Shown here: piece after piece, positions 6,236-15,358 of the stretch
How the letters are laid out: every line of letters begins with the position of its first letter
Position numbering within the stretch: position 1 is the stretch's first letter
Origin: Isotricha intestinalis
Lineage: Eukaryota > Ciliophora > Litostomatea > Vestibuliferida > Isotrichidae
DNA length: 15,404 nt
Direction: 5' to 3'
NCBI GenBank assembly: GCA_023807065.1
Contig: JAJJLU010000091.1
Location: 1-15,404, forward strand
Position numbers and translations under genes: made by a program
Notes under the pieces: model-generated
The model's input: only the letters and a program-made list of their open reading frames with translations
Told to the model about the DNA's origin: nothing
The model's database searches: none

Positions 6236-9200
6236 ATGACTGACAATTTATTTACAAGATGGGTAAAAGAAAATTATATACCATCATCAATAGTATATTC
6301 TACAGAAAATGGTAGAAAAATAATAGGAAAAAATAATTTATCTCCTTCAGAATTTCTTCGACCATTTGGAATTTTTCCTCCGTTTAATTTAGAATTATTA
6401 GGAAAATACACAAAAAAAATAAATGACTTTAGATTAGACTTTTATGATAGTGAAAATTATAAAAAAATTCCTTCATCAACCTTTCAAGAAATAATTGATA
6501 ATTTATTATTAAATCCAGATAATGTTCCTGAATGGTCTTCAAGTGATTTAAAAAATTTTCATATTAAAGATAATATATTATCAAAATTAAAAGATTATAC
6601 AAATCCTTGGTTAAATGAATATATGAAATTATATTTTGAATTAACTAAATTTAATGAATGTGATTTATTACAACAACCTTTTTGTTTTATTTATGTTTGT
6701 TCTATTACTGATGATTTAAATACTATTATTCCAAATAAACAAAAAAATAATAAAATAATTCCGTCTTTAATTTCAGAAGGTATTTATGAAGAAGATATGC
6801 CTTCTTTAATATTAATTTTAAATGATAAAAGTGATAAAGAAAAAATAATACCTAAAGAAACTAAAGAAAGTTTAATTAATAATTTTAAAGTTAGTTTTGC
6901 AAGATACTATATGTTATATTGGGAAATTAATGATGGAGATAAAAAGTCTACCCAAGATTTAGAGGATATTTGGGAACCATATATTCATAAATATGATAAA
7001 TATAAAAATAGTAAAAATCTTTTTAAAGGATTAGGACATGGGATTTATATTTCTAAAGATGAAAGAAAAAGATTTAAAGATACAATGTTTAAATTCTTTA
7101 ATGAATATGTTATTAAATTGATTCAAAAGAAAATAACATATTTAGATAATGAATTAACAGCAAATAAAAAAGGAATAAAAAATTCTTTTTTTAATATGTT
7201 TAAAAAACAAGAAAGATTAGTATATAATAATTATTTTCAAATATATTCTTTATCCCCTGAAGAAAAAAATGAATATTTATTATCAACATTATATTTTTAT
7301 TTCAGATGTTATTCTGAAGTTTGTGAAAGCATTAAATTTTTAATAACAGATTTAAAATCAAAATCAATAGTTCATTATAATTCAGCATATGAATTAAGAG
7401 TAATAAGTAATTTTTTATTCAATCCAAGTTCAAAAGAAAATGACTTTGTTCCTGCATTTCAAAATTATATTAAAACAACTCAATTTCATCAAGCTGCAAA
7501 AGCTTTATTTAATTTAATGAAAGTTTATGAACAAAAAGGAAATTTTTCTCAATTAATTAATTTAGTCATGAAAAGTGTAAATGATATTCCAAATAAAAAA
7601 AAAGATATTAAATCAATTGATAATATGGTTTTTAGATTTGCACCTTTAATGTATGAACAAATTGGTATTTATTATTTATTAATGCCTGAGAGAATGAAAA
7701 GAAAATTTATTTTTTATACTCTTTTAACAGGAAATTTTTATAAAAACGAAAGAAATGAATTTATTAAATATTCATTAAATGATTATTCTTCAATTAATAA
7801 ATTTATTAGTGAAAAAAATTCTTCTTTTACAAGAATAAAGCAATTTGCAAATGAACAAATGGGAAATATTTGTACTGAATTAAAATATTTTGATGGAGCT
7901 TTACAATTTTATAAAAATTATTTAGAAATAACTAAATTTAGTATTGATATAAATAAAAGTAATCCACACAATAATTTTGAACAATTAAAAAAATCATTGG
8001 AAAATGTTATTAAGGGTGAAAAAACTGGAACTATTTTAGGAGTGTTTAATACTCATGATTTAAAAATTCCTGAAGTAGATAATACTTCACTTTTAGTTAT
8101 TGAGGAACAAGATTATATTATTAGTAAGCAAAGTATTAATTTTTTTGATAATCCTGCTAATTGGTTATTATTTAATAAATATTCGTTAGTTCCACCAAAA
8201 AAAATTTATTTAAGTTTAACACCAACTGATATAATATCATTAAGAAATTTAGATAATATAATATTAAATAAGCAGAATTTTAGTAATTTTTATTCTAAGA
8301 GAAATTTCTTAGGAAATATAAATAATAAAATGTATGTAAGATTTAATGTAAAAAATCCTTTAACAATAGATTTAAATATTACAGATATGAAATTAATATG
8401 TGATTTTAAAATAAAAGATGAAATGGAATCAATACCTCAAAATAATCAAATTGAAGAAATTGAATATCAACATATATCATTAACTTTAAAAAAAAAATCA
8501 TCTCAGAAAATAGAATTATATATAAAACCTCTTTTAGGAGGACATGTAATAATAAAAGGAGTAGAAATAACATTAGACAATATTATTATAATTAAACATT
8601 ATTTTAATACTAAAGATGTAAGTAAATTATATTCTTATAGAAAAAGAAAGCAATCATCAATTGAGAGAAAAAGAAGAAAAAGTTCTACAAGTAGTCAACA
8701 TTCACAAGGAAGAAGTTCTAATGCTTCTCATCATTCAAATAAACTCTTTGATAAAAAAGCTGATATTACTTTTGAAATAATTGATAATGATTCTGATGTG
8801 AATATTGAATTTCCAATGGGAAATGAATTACAATTGTTTATATATCAATTTGTTTTAATGCCTATTAAAATTAAAAATAATTCTCCATTAAAAATAAAGA
8901 GAATTTGCTTTTTTTTTAATGATACTAATTCAAGTGGAAGAAATAATAAGAATAATTCAAGGAGTGTATTAACTGATTATATTTATAAAGAAATTGATTT
9001 ATTTAATCTTCCTGAAAAAAATATTAATAATGAAGTAATTATTTATGTTCCAATTATTCCTCTTAAACCAGGAGAAATTTATATTAAAATTTTATTTAAA
9101 TTTGAAGAAGAAAGAGGATATATTGATCATGAAATAAGAAGATTTTTAGTTAAATTAAGTGTTAAAGATTCAATTGTATTTAATATTAAAGAAAATTTAA

Positions 9201-10096
9201 ATAAATTTATGAAAAATCAAATTGATTTTAATTTAAATACTGTTACTTATATTAAAAATAAAGAAACATTATCTGATTTAAAAATAGGAGAAAAGGTTTA
9301 TTGTACTCCTGATATTAAAAGACTTGATAATAATTGTAATGAATGGCAATTAACAAGTAATGGTGATTTAACTTTACATTATCATAAATTAATTTTTAAC
9401 AAAGAAAGAAATGATAATAATGTTGAATTAACTTCATTATCTAAAAAATATATAAACGAAAAATTAAATAATGAAATTAATGAATTAGCAAAAGATATTA
9501 ATTTTGATTTTATAAATAATGAAATTCAAAATGATAAATACCAATTTCATTTAAAAAATAAATTATGTCGTTTATTAAAAAAAGATAATTTAATATTTTC
9601 ATGGGAAGCAAAAAATATAATAAAAAACGAAAAAATTACAGGATTATATTTTCATAAAACTCATTTAAAAATTCCATCAATAACTACTAAATTTATAAGA
9701 CAATTAATGGAAAATTCTTGTAAATTAACTGTAAGTAAAACTGAAATTGGAAATGAAAAAAAATTAATAATTTTTGATTTAATTATTGATAAAAGTGCAT
9801 TAACCGAAATTGATTCAATTACAGGTTATGATATTTTTATTGATGATGATAATAATGAATTTAATTGGTTAGGATTAAGGAAATATTCCATTAAAAATTA
9901 TTCTAATAAGTTTAATTATAATAAAGATAAACAATCTAATGTTAATAATGAAATTTCTTTACAATTTAGTTGTATTACTAAAGTTAAAGGAATAAGAAAT
10001 ATTAATAAAATTACAATGAGTGTTAATTCTTCTATTCCTTTACAAAAAAATTTAATTTTAAGGAATTTTCCTTCTCCACAAATAATTTCTATTTAA
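6236..10096 (+). CDS. TRAPPC8: TRAPPC8/Trs85-like subunit of the TRAPPIII complex
   Basis: The 1,286-residue protein is close in length to animal TRAPPC8. TRAPPIII activates the Rab1/Ypt1 GTPase for ER-Golgi traffic and autophagy, and this subunit targets the complex to membranes. Family landmarks seen here: NNLSPSEFLRPFG (33-45), the segment around PWLNEYMKLYFEL (about 123), the block around GHGIYISKDERKRF (about 267-280), and KKGIKNSFFNMFKK (about 311-324). A helical-repeat region follows, including SAYELRVISNFL near residue 385, and the C-terminal third is beta-rich, consistent with the Ig-like tail. An Arg/Lys/Ser-rich stretch at about 798-835 looks like a disordered insertion and possible phosphorylation site. 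An in-frame TAA at 6215-6217 with no other ATG after it fixes the start. No introns or breaks are visible. Assignment rests on motif memory, not on an alignment. Confidence 0.88.
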   Translation: MTDNLFTRWVKENYIPSSIVYSTENGRKIIGKNNLSPSEFLRPFGIFPPFNLELLGKYTKKINDFRLDFYDSENYKKIPSSTFQEIIDNLLLNPDNVPEWSSSDLKNFHIKDNILSKLKDYTNPWLNEYMKLYFELTKFNECDLLQQPFCFIYVCSITDDLNTIIPNKQKNNKIIPSLISEGIYEEDMPSLILILNDKSDKEKIIPKETKESLINNFKVSFARYYMLYWEINDGDKKSTQDLEDIWEPYIHKYDKYKNSKNLFKGLGHGIYISKDERKRFKDTMFKFFNEYVIKLIQKKITYLDNELTANKKGIKNSFFNMFKKQERLVYNNYFQIYSLSPEEKNEYLLSTLYFYFRCYSEVCESIKFLITDLKSKSIVHYNSAYELRVISNFLFNPSSKENDFVPAFQNYIKTTQFHQAAKALFNLMKVYEQKGNFSQLINLVMKSVNDIPNKKKDIKSIDNMVFRFAPLMYEQIGIYYLLMPERMKRKFIFYTLLTGNFYKNERNEFIKYSLNDYSSINKFISEKNSSFTRIKQFANEQMGNICTELKYFDGALQFYKNYLEITKFSIDINKSNPHNNFEQLKKSLENVIKGEKTGTILGVFNTHDLKIPEVDNTSLLVIEEQDYIISKQSINFFDNPANWLLFNKYSLVPPKKIYLSLTPTDIISLRNLDNIILNKQNFSNFYSKRNFLGNINNKMYVRFNVKNPLTIDLNITDMKLICDFKIKDEMESIPQNNQIEEIEYQHISLTLKKKSSQKIELYIKPLLGGHVIIKGVEITLDNIIIIKHYFNTKDVSKLYSYRKRKQSSIERKRRKSSTSSQHSQGRSSNASHHSNKLFDKKADITFEIIDNDSDVNIEFPMGNELQLFIYQFVLMPIKIKNNSPLKIKRICFFFNDTNSSGRNNKNNSRSVLTDYIYKEIDLFNLPEKNINNEVIIYVPIIPLKPGEIYIKILFKFEEERGYIDHEIRRFLVKLSVKDSIVFNIKENLNKFMKNQIDFNLNTVTYIKNKETLSDLKIGEKVYCTPDIKRLDNNCNEWQLTSNGDLTLHYHKLIFNKERNDNNVELTSLSKKYINEKLNNEINELAKDINFDFINNEIQNDKYQFHLKNKLCRLLKKDNLIFSWEAKNIIKNEKITGLYFHKTHLKIPSITTKFIRQLMENSCKLTVSKTEIGNEKKLIIFDLIIDKSALTEIDSITGYDIFIDDDNNEFNWLGLRKYSIKNYSNKFNYNKDKQSNVNNEISLQFSCITKVKGIRNINKITMSVNSSIPLQKNLILRNFPSPQIISI

Positions 10097-10187
10097 TTAA
10101 ATAAAAAATATTTTAAAAAACAAAAAAAAACAAAATCCAAACATTTTTAAATATTCAAAATATAAATTTAAAATATAAATAATAGTT
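10097..10187. terminator. Short convergent 3' spacer between genes 4 and 5
   Basis: Only 91 bases separate the stop codons of two genes that face each other, so their 3' untranslated regions and poly-A sites must be very short or overlap. The stretch is almost entirely A and T, with poly-A runs. Confidence 0.5.
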
Positions 10188-12461
10188 TTAAACAGGAGTA
10201 TTAAAATTTTTATTAAATAATTCAAGAGTTTCATCATTCATATTAGAATACATAAAATTTTTCATATCAGATAAAATTGCTTCAATTTTAGAAATATAAT
10301 CTAATTTTTTATTTAATTGTTCATCTTTTAAAAATATAAGTTTATCTTTATCAACATTTAATTCTTGAGAAACTTTTAATTGATTTTTCATATTATTAAT
10401 TTCATTAGTTAAAATTTCAATTTGGGTTTTATTACTTATATCACTTTTTTGACATTCACTTAATTTTGAAACTTGTTTCTTATAAAACTCAATAGTTTGC
10501 TCATGAATTGAATTACCTGCTTTATTAACATTATTAAATATTGTTTCAATGTCACTTTGAGCTGACTTTGAAAATTTTTGAACTTCATTTGAAATATTTT
10601 TAGTTTTATCATTTAATAAATTAATTAATTCATCATTTCTATCCAAATATTCTTTTTTAAATTGATTAAAATTTTCAACAAAAGAATCAAATTTTTTTTT
10701 AAATATATTTTTAAATTCATCAACATTTTCATTTATTATTTCAATTGCTCTTGTTATTCCATCAGAAGAACTTTCTGCACTTGTTGAATCTAACATTTTT
10801 AATTGTAACATTTCTATTTTTTTCTGATAATCACAAAATAATTGTTCTTTTTCTTGTATTAATAAATCATTCTTTTTCTTTAATTCATCTATTGATATTT
10901 GTTTTGCTTCAATTTCTTTTTTAGATATTTTTAATTGTTCTTTTAAATTATTTATTTCTTTGTCTTTTTGTATTTTCTCATTTTCAGACATTTGAACTTT
11001 AGAATTTAATTCTCTATTTAATGTATTTTTTTCTTCTAATTCAGTTAAAATTTGTAATCTATCTTTATCTTTAATTTGATATTTTTCAATTTCAGCATTT
11101 AATTTTTTTACTTGTTCCTGTAAATTTGTAGTATCCACTTCTTTTAATTTATAATTTTCTGCTTTTAATGTTTTAATTTCATTTTCATAAGATTGAATTT
11201 TTGTTTTTAAATTAATATTATTTTGTTTTAAACTTAAATTTTCGATTTTTAAAGTATCTGTTTGTTCTTTAGTAACATTAATATTATTAACATTAGAATT
11301 TCCAGTTTGTTGACTTTGAATTTGTTTAATAATATTTTGTTTCTTACCTTCATTATCAGGAGTTTCTCCATGAATTTTTTTAGCAGTTTCTTTATTTGCT
11401 GCATTTTCACCAGATAAATTTAATAAATGATTTATAGTTTCAGTAACTTTATCACTTACTTCAGAAACCATATGATATATTAATAAATCCTTTTCAGTGT
11501 TTAAAGTATTTTGTAATAAAGGTTTTAATATTTTAGTTTGCTGAAACCATTGATGATTTAAAATATCTTCTAAACTTAATCTATCTTTAGGATTTAATTT
11601 CAAAATTTTTGAAATTAAATTTTTAGCTAAAGGAGGCATATCAGGAGGCCAATTAATTTTTAATTTTCTAATATTAGCATATAAATCTTGATTAGTTTTT
11701 GCACAAAAAGGAGAATAACCAGATAATAATTCAAACATTAAAACACCAATAGACCAAATATCAATTCTATGATCATGTCCTTCTTTCCTTAACATTTCAG
11801 GAGCAATATATTCAGGAGTTCCACAAAAAGTTTTTCTTATATCTCCATCATTTTTAAAATTTGACCAACCAAAATCTGCTAATAATATTCTTCCACTTTC
11901 ATTTAATAATAAATTTTCTGGTTTAATATCTCTATGAATTATTGGAGGTTTAAATGAATGTAAATATTGCAATGCACTTATTGTTTCTCTTAATATTTGA
12001 GCTGTTGTTCTTTCATCAAATTTATGTGCTCTTTTTAATAATTTATATAATTGACCTTTTGTTGCTAATGGCATTACCAAATAAAAATTATCATCATCTT
12101 CAAAATGATTTTTTAATCGAAGACAATGAGGATGATTTAATAAATACATTATTTCAATTTCTCTATTCATTTGATTTACTAATTTTTGTTCAATTATTCC
12201 TGATTTTTGAATTACTTTAATACAATAAACTTTATTTGTTTTTTTATGAATTACTTTCCATACTTGTCCAAATCCTCCTTTCCCTATAGCACGAGGATCC
12301 TTTTCAAAATCAGACATTTTACATTCTCGCTCTAAACCAGCGTTTACAGTTGGAGATAACATTAAACATCTTTTTTTGACTTTATTTAATTGAGGAGGTG
12401 AATCTGGATTTGATATTGATAAGATACCTGGAGCATTCTTATTTGTTATTGTGGAATTCAT
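10188..12461 (-). CDS. Aurora-like Ser/Thr protein kinase with long coiled-coil tail
   Basis: The 757-residue protein has a complete kinase domain at about 51-307: glycine loop GKGGFG (60-65), ATP lysine K82, helix-C Glu E101, HRDIKPEN (176-183), DFGWS (196-200), activation-loop RKTFCGTPEYIAPE (209-222) and DIW (234-236). DFGWS plus RKTFCGT is typical of Aurora kinases; T211 aligns with the autophosphorylated Thr of Aurora A (T288). Auroras drive mitotic spindle and chromosome events, and usually end shortly after the kinase domain. Here about 450 residues follow: a long heptad-rich coiled coil (about 400-557), then more helical segments (about 570-745). That tail probably mediates dimerisation or localisation in place of partner-binding motifs. 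The first ATG is used; an in-frame stop lies upstream with no intervening Met. Another Aurora-related family is possible. Confidence 0.9.
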   Translation of the reverse strand: MNSTITNKNAPGILSISNPDSPPQLNKVKKRCLMLSPTVNAGLERECKMSDFEKDPRAIGKGGFGQVWKVIHKKTNKVYCIKVIQKSGIIEQKLVNQMNREIEIMYLLNHPHCLRLKNHFEDDDNFYLVMPLATKGQLYKLLKRAHKFDERTTAQILRETISALQYLHSFKPPIIHRDIKPENLLLNESGRILLADFGWSNFKNDGDIRKTFCGTPEYIAPEMLRKEGHDHRIDIWSIGVLMFELLSGYSPFCAKTNQDLYANIRKLKINWPPDMPPLAKNLISKILKLNPKDRLSLEDILNHQWFQQTKILKPLLQNTLNTEKDLLIYHMVSEVSDKVTETINHLLNLSGENAANKETAKKIHGETPDNEGKKQNIIKQIQSQQTGNSNVNNINVTKEQTDTLKIENLSLKQNNINLKTKIQSYENEIKTLKAENYKLKEVDTTNLQEQVKKLNAEIEKYQIKDKDRLQILTELEEKNTLNRELNSKVQMSENEKIQKDKEINNLKEQLKISKKEIEAKQISIDELKKKNDLLIQEKEQLFCDYQKKIEMLQLKMLDSTSAESSSDGITRAIEIINENVDEFKNIFKKKFDSFVENFNQFKKEYLDRNDELINLLNDKTKNISNEVQKFSKSAQSDIETIFNNVNKAGNSIHEQTIEFYKKQVSKLSECQKSDISNKTQIEILTNEINNMKNQLKVSQELNVDKDKLIFLKDEQLNKKLDYISKIEAILSDMKNFMYSNMNDETLELFNKNFNTPV

Positions 12462-12567
12462 ATTTTTTATTAATTTATTTTTTGATTTTGTTTTTAATTT
12501 TTTTTTTAATTTTTTTTTTTATTTTTTTAAGGATGAATAGCGAGAATTTAATTTTATTTTTTTAAAT
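12462..12567. promoter_or_regulatory. Short divergent promoter between the two kinase genes
   Basis: Only 106 bases separate the start codons of two divergently transcribed kinase genes, so both must initiate inside or share this region. It has long T runs (A runs on the other strand) and one small GC-containing island, AAGGATGAATAGCGAG, near 12529-12544. Co-regulation of the pair is plausible but inferred only from spacing. Confidence 0.6.
12533..12565 (+). other. Ten-codon upstream ORF before gene 6
   Basis: An ATG at 12533 opens a ten-codon frame (peptide MNSENLILFF) closed by TAA at 12563-12565, two bases before the ATG of gene 6 and in a different frame. It also begins with MNS, like gene 6. 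It would matter only if transcription starts upstream of 12533. Confidence 0.3.
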
Positions 12568-15126
12568 ATGAATTCCTCATTAAAATTTCAGTATACTGAT
12601 ATATCTAAACAAGAATTAGAATTGTCTCAAATATTTCAAGAACAGTATAATGATTTATTTCATGAGATACTTCATATTCATCAAAATCAGTTTATATCAA
12701 CTCTTATTAAGCAAGTTTCAATCATGATAAAAATTTTAAATAAAAACTTTTCAGAAACTCTAATTAAAAAAGTTTTAAGTATATTTAATAAAATATATAT
12801 AAACGATAAAAATCAATGTATAAATGATTTAAATACTTTAAGGAAATTAAAAATTGAAAAACTCCCTTTTTTAGAAAGAACAAACTATTTTATTCATTGT
12901 CAAAGTTGTAAAGAAGCGCTTCATTCATGTGGTAATAGTTTAATTATATATAATAATTTAATATATTGTATTTTATGCGAAGAAGTTTATAAGATAAATC
13001 ATATAAAATTATTCTGCCCTGAACATAATGTTGAATATTATTCTAGATGGAGAAAAATAGAAAATAAAAATTTTGAAAATTTATTCCTTGTTTCATTTTT
13101 AAAAAAACATTGTGAAAATAGTAAAAATAATTTAATAAAATGTCCTTTTTGTAAAGATAATTTATATTATGATATAAGTTCAAATAAGAATTTCATTAAT
13201 AAATTAATTTGTCTTTCTTGCAATAAAACATTCGACACATCAAAATTAAATTATTTATGTGATATATGTCATAAAAATTTTAAATGTGAAGCTCAAATTT
13301 ATATTGATTTTGATAATTATAAATTAAAAATAATTTGTATAATTCACGCTTTAATAAATAAAATATTTTCAGTACCAAAAATAATAATAAATAAAGAATG
13401 CAATTGTGATTTTTCGAAAATGAGAATTTTTAGACATTTTGATAATGGAATTTTATTTGAAGGAAATTATAAAGATAAAAAAGTTATTGTTTGTAGTGAA
13501 TGCTTTAATATATTTAATTATGATAATTTTGAGTGGATTTGTCCTATTTGTAATAAACATTTTAAAACAAAAGAAATGAGATTAAGTAAATCAACTCAAA
13601 GATCTAAATATTCTTTTAAAAATGTTAATGCTTTAATTAAAAAAAGAAGAGAAAATTCAGGAGGAAATCATATTTCAAAAAAAAATTCATTTCATTTAAA
13701 TTTAAATCATTTATATAAAAAAAGTTTAAATGAAGAATTTTCTAAAAGCCATTTAAATAATTTAGAAATAGAAGAAAATCCTCATTTAATAAAAAAAAGA
13801 AGTGAATTTGATTTTAAAAATATATGTTCTCCTTCAGAAACAAGAAAAATGCATAATATATTATTTGAATTTATGAATATAAAAAATGGTAAAAATTCTT
13901 TTAGAAATAATTACAAATCCAAAATTTCAATAAACAATAATCATAATATAAAATTAAATATAAATAATTTTCCAGAATCTCAAAGATTAAATAAAAGTAA
14001 TAAATTTATAGGTAAATTTTGTAAAAATTTAGCAGTTAAAATAGATTTAAGTACAAAATTAGAAGAAAAAGAAATTATAAAAACGGAAATAGACAATTCA
14101 AAATTAAATACAAATAGTAATGGAAGAAGTGATGGAGCAAATTCTTCAACAACAAATTCAGAAAGTAATAATGAAAAAAATAATTGTATTTCATATTCAA
14201 ATACTTTTAATTATAAAAAGACAGAATTCGATTGTGATGATTATAATATATTACAATTAATAGGAGAAGGAACTTTTGGAAAAATTTATTCTGTAGAAAA
14301 TCCAATTACACATTTAAAATATGCTATGAAAAAAATAACAGCTTCGTCAATGAATGAATTAAATGAAAAAAAAAAAGAATATGAATTATTAATAAATTTA
14401 TTAAATGAAAATCAAAGTTTAAAAATTGTCAAAATTATTGGTATTCAAAGTAAAAAATTAGATAAATTAACTTATGTAATGTATGTTTTAATGGAATTAG
14501 CAAATTTAGATTGGGAAAAGGAAATAAGAGAAAGAGGAAAAAGAAATAATTATTACAAAGAAAAAGAATTAATAAAAATATTATTAAATTTAATAGAAAC
14601 TTTTTCATATTTACAATCAAAAGGAATATCTCATAGAGATATTAAGCCTCAAAATATATTATGTTTTAATGATAATATATATAAAATTGCAGATTTTGGG
14701 GAAGCAAAAACAAAAGAAAAAAAAAGATTAGAATTATTAAAAAATGGATTAATTGATAATGAAGATTATAATAATGATACAAATAAGCAAACAGTAAGAG
14801 GCACTGAATTATATATGAGTCCAATTTTATTTAAAGCTTATAGAAAATCTCATTTAGTAAATACTGAATATAATGCTTTTAAAAGTGATGTTTTTTCACT
14901 TGGTTTTTGCTTCTTTTTTGCTGCTACTCTTACTTATCAAAGTTTATATGATATTAGAGAAGTTTATGATATGGATACTGAGAAAATTATAGTTGAAAGT
15001 TATTTAAAAGGAAGATATTCTAATAAATTTATTAATTTAATTTTAATGATGCTTCACATTAAAGAAAAAAAAAGACCTGATTTTATTGAGTTGGAGACTT
15101 GGATTCAAAATAATTATTTTAATTAA
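12568..15126 (+). CDS. Zinc-ribbon-rich protein kinase (ciliate-type, unclassified)
   Basis: The 852-residue protein has three parts. Residues 1-100 are helical and unrecognised. Residues 111-331 carry repeated Cys pairs (C111/C114, C134/C137, C192/C195, C215/C218, C231/C234, C309/C312, C325/C328) that look like several zinc ribbons. After a Lys/Asn/Ser-rich linker, a protein kinase spans about 560-850: GEGTFG (566-571), K588, HRDIKPQN (689-696), DFGEA (709-713), GTELYMSP (745-752) and SDVFSLG (773-779), with R836 late in the domain. The Glu of the usual APE position is Ile753; all catalytic residues are present, so it should be active. An insert of about 30 residues lies between DFG and GTELYMSP. 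A TAG at 12538-12540 fixes the start. The combination resembles kinases I associate with ciliates, but pathway and substrate are unknown. Confidence 0.88.
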   Translation: MNSSLKFQYTDISKQELELSQIFQEQYNDLFHEILHIHQNQFISTLIKQVSIMIKILNKNFSETLIKKVLSIFNKIYINDKNQCINDLNTLRKLKIEKLPFLERTNYFIHCQSCKEALHSCGNSLIIYNNLIYCILCEEVYKINHIKLFCPEHNVEYYSRWRKIENKNFENLFLVSFLKKHCENSKNNLIKCPFCKDNLYYDISSNKNFINKLICLSCNKTFDTSKLNYLCDICHKNFKCEAQIYIDFDNYKLKIICIIHALINKIFSVPKIIINKECNCDFSKMRIFRHFDNGILFEGNYKDKKVIVCSECFNIFNYDNFEWICPICNKHFKTKEMRLSKSTQRSKYSFKNVNALIKKRRENSGGNHISKKNSFHLNLNHLYKKSLNEEFSKSHLNNLEIEENPHLIKKRSEFDFKNICSPSETRKMHNILFEFMNIKNGKNSFRNNYKSKISINNNHNIKLNINNFPESQRLNKSNKFIGKFCKNLAVKIDLSTKLEEKEIIKTEIDNSKLNTNSNGRSDGANSSTTNSESNNEKNNCISYSNTFNYKKTEFDCDDYNILQLIGEGTFGKIYSVENPITHLKYAMKKITASSMNELNEKKKEYELLINLLNENQSLKIVKIIGIQSKKLDKLTYVMYVLMELANLDWEKEIRERGKRNNYYKEKELIKILLNLIETFSYLQSKGISHRDIKPQNILCFNDNIYKIADFGEAKTKEKKRLELLKNGLIDNEDYNNDTNKQTVRGTELYMSPILFKAYRKSHLVNTEYNAFKSDVFSLGFCFFFAATLTYQSLYDIREVYDMDTEKIIVESYLKGRYSNKFINLILMMLHIKEKKRPDFIELETWIQNNYFN

Positions 15127-15358
15127 TTTCTTTATGATATGATTTTATTGATTATCTGTACTAGTAATCTTTTAAATTTGAATTTTTAAATTATCCTTTA
15201 GGTTAATTTATTTAAAAATAATTTCATTTAAATATATAAAAATTTTATATTTATAAAATATTATTTATTGTTTTTTAAATATATCATTAATTCTTTCTAA
15301 TCATTATTATTTATTTAAATTAAATAAACCATAAATTATTATTAATTATTTAAAAAGT
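15127..15358 (+). other. Right subtelomeric 3' trailer of gene 6
   Basis: These 232 AT-rich bases run from the stop codon of gene 6 to the telomere and must hold its 3' untranslated region and poly-A site. No reading frame, RNA gene or repeat is visible. The last unique bases before the G-rich array are AAAAAGT. No shared motif with the left subtelomere was evident by eye. Confidence 0.6.

Noticed and set aside
11954..12220. 88-codon plus-strand frame antisense to the Aurora-like kinase, rich in Leu/Ile/Phe
   Set aside because: Antisense shadow of a conserved kinase domain; the hydrophobic composition follows from AT-rich complementary codons, not from a membrane protein.
14435..14620. 61-codon minus-strand frame antisense to the gene 6 kinase domain
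   Set aside because: Shadow of conserved kinase coding sequence with Leu/Phe noise and no start or domain support.
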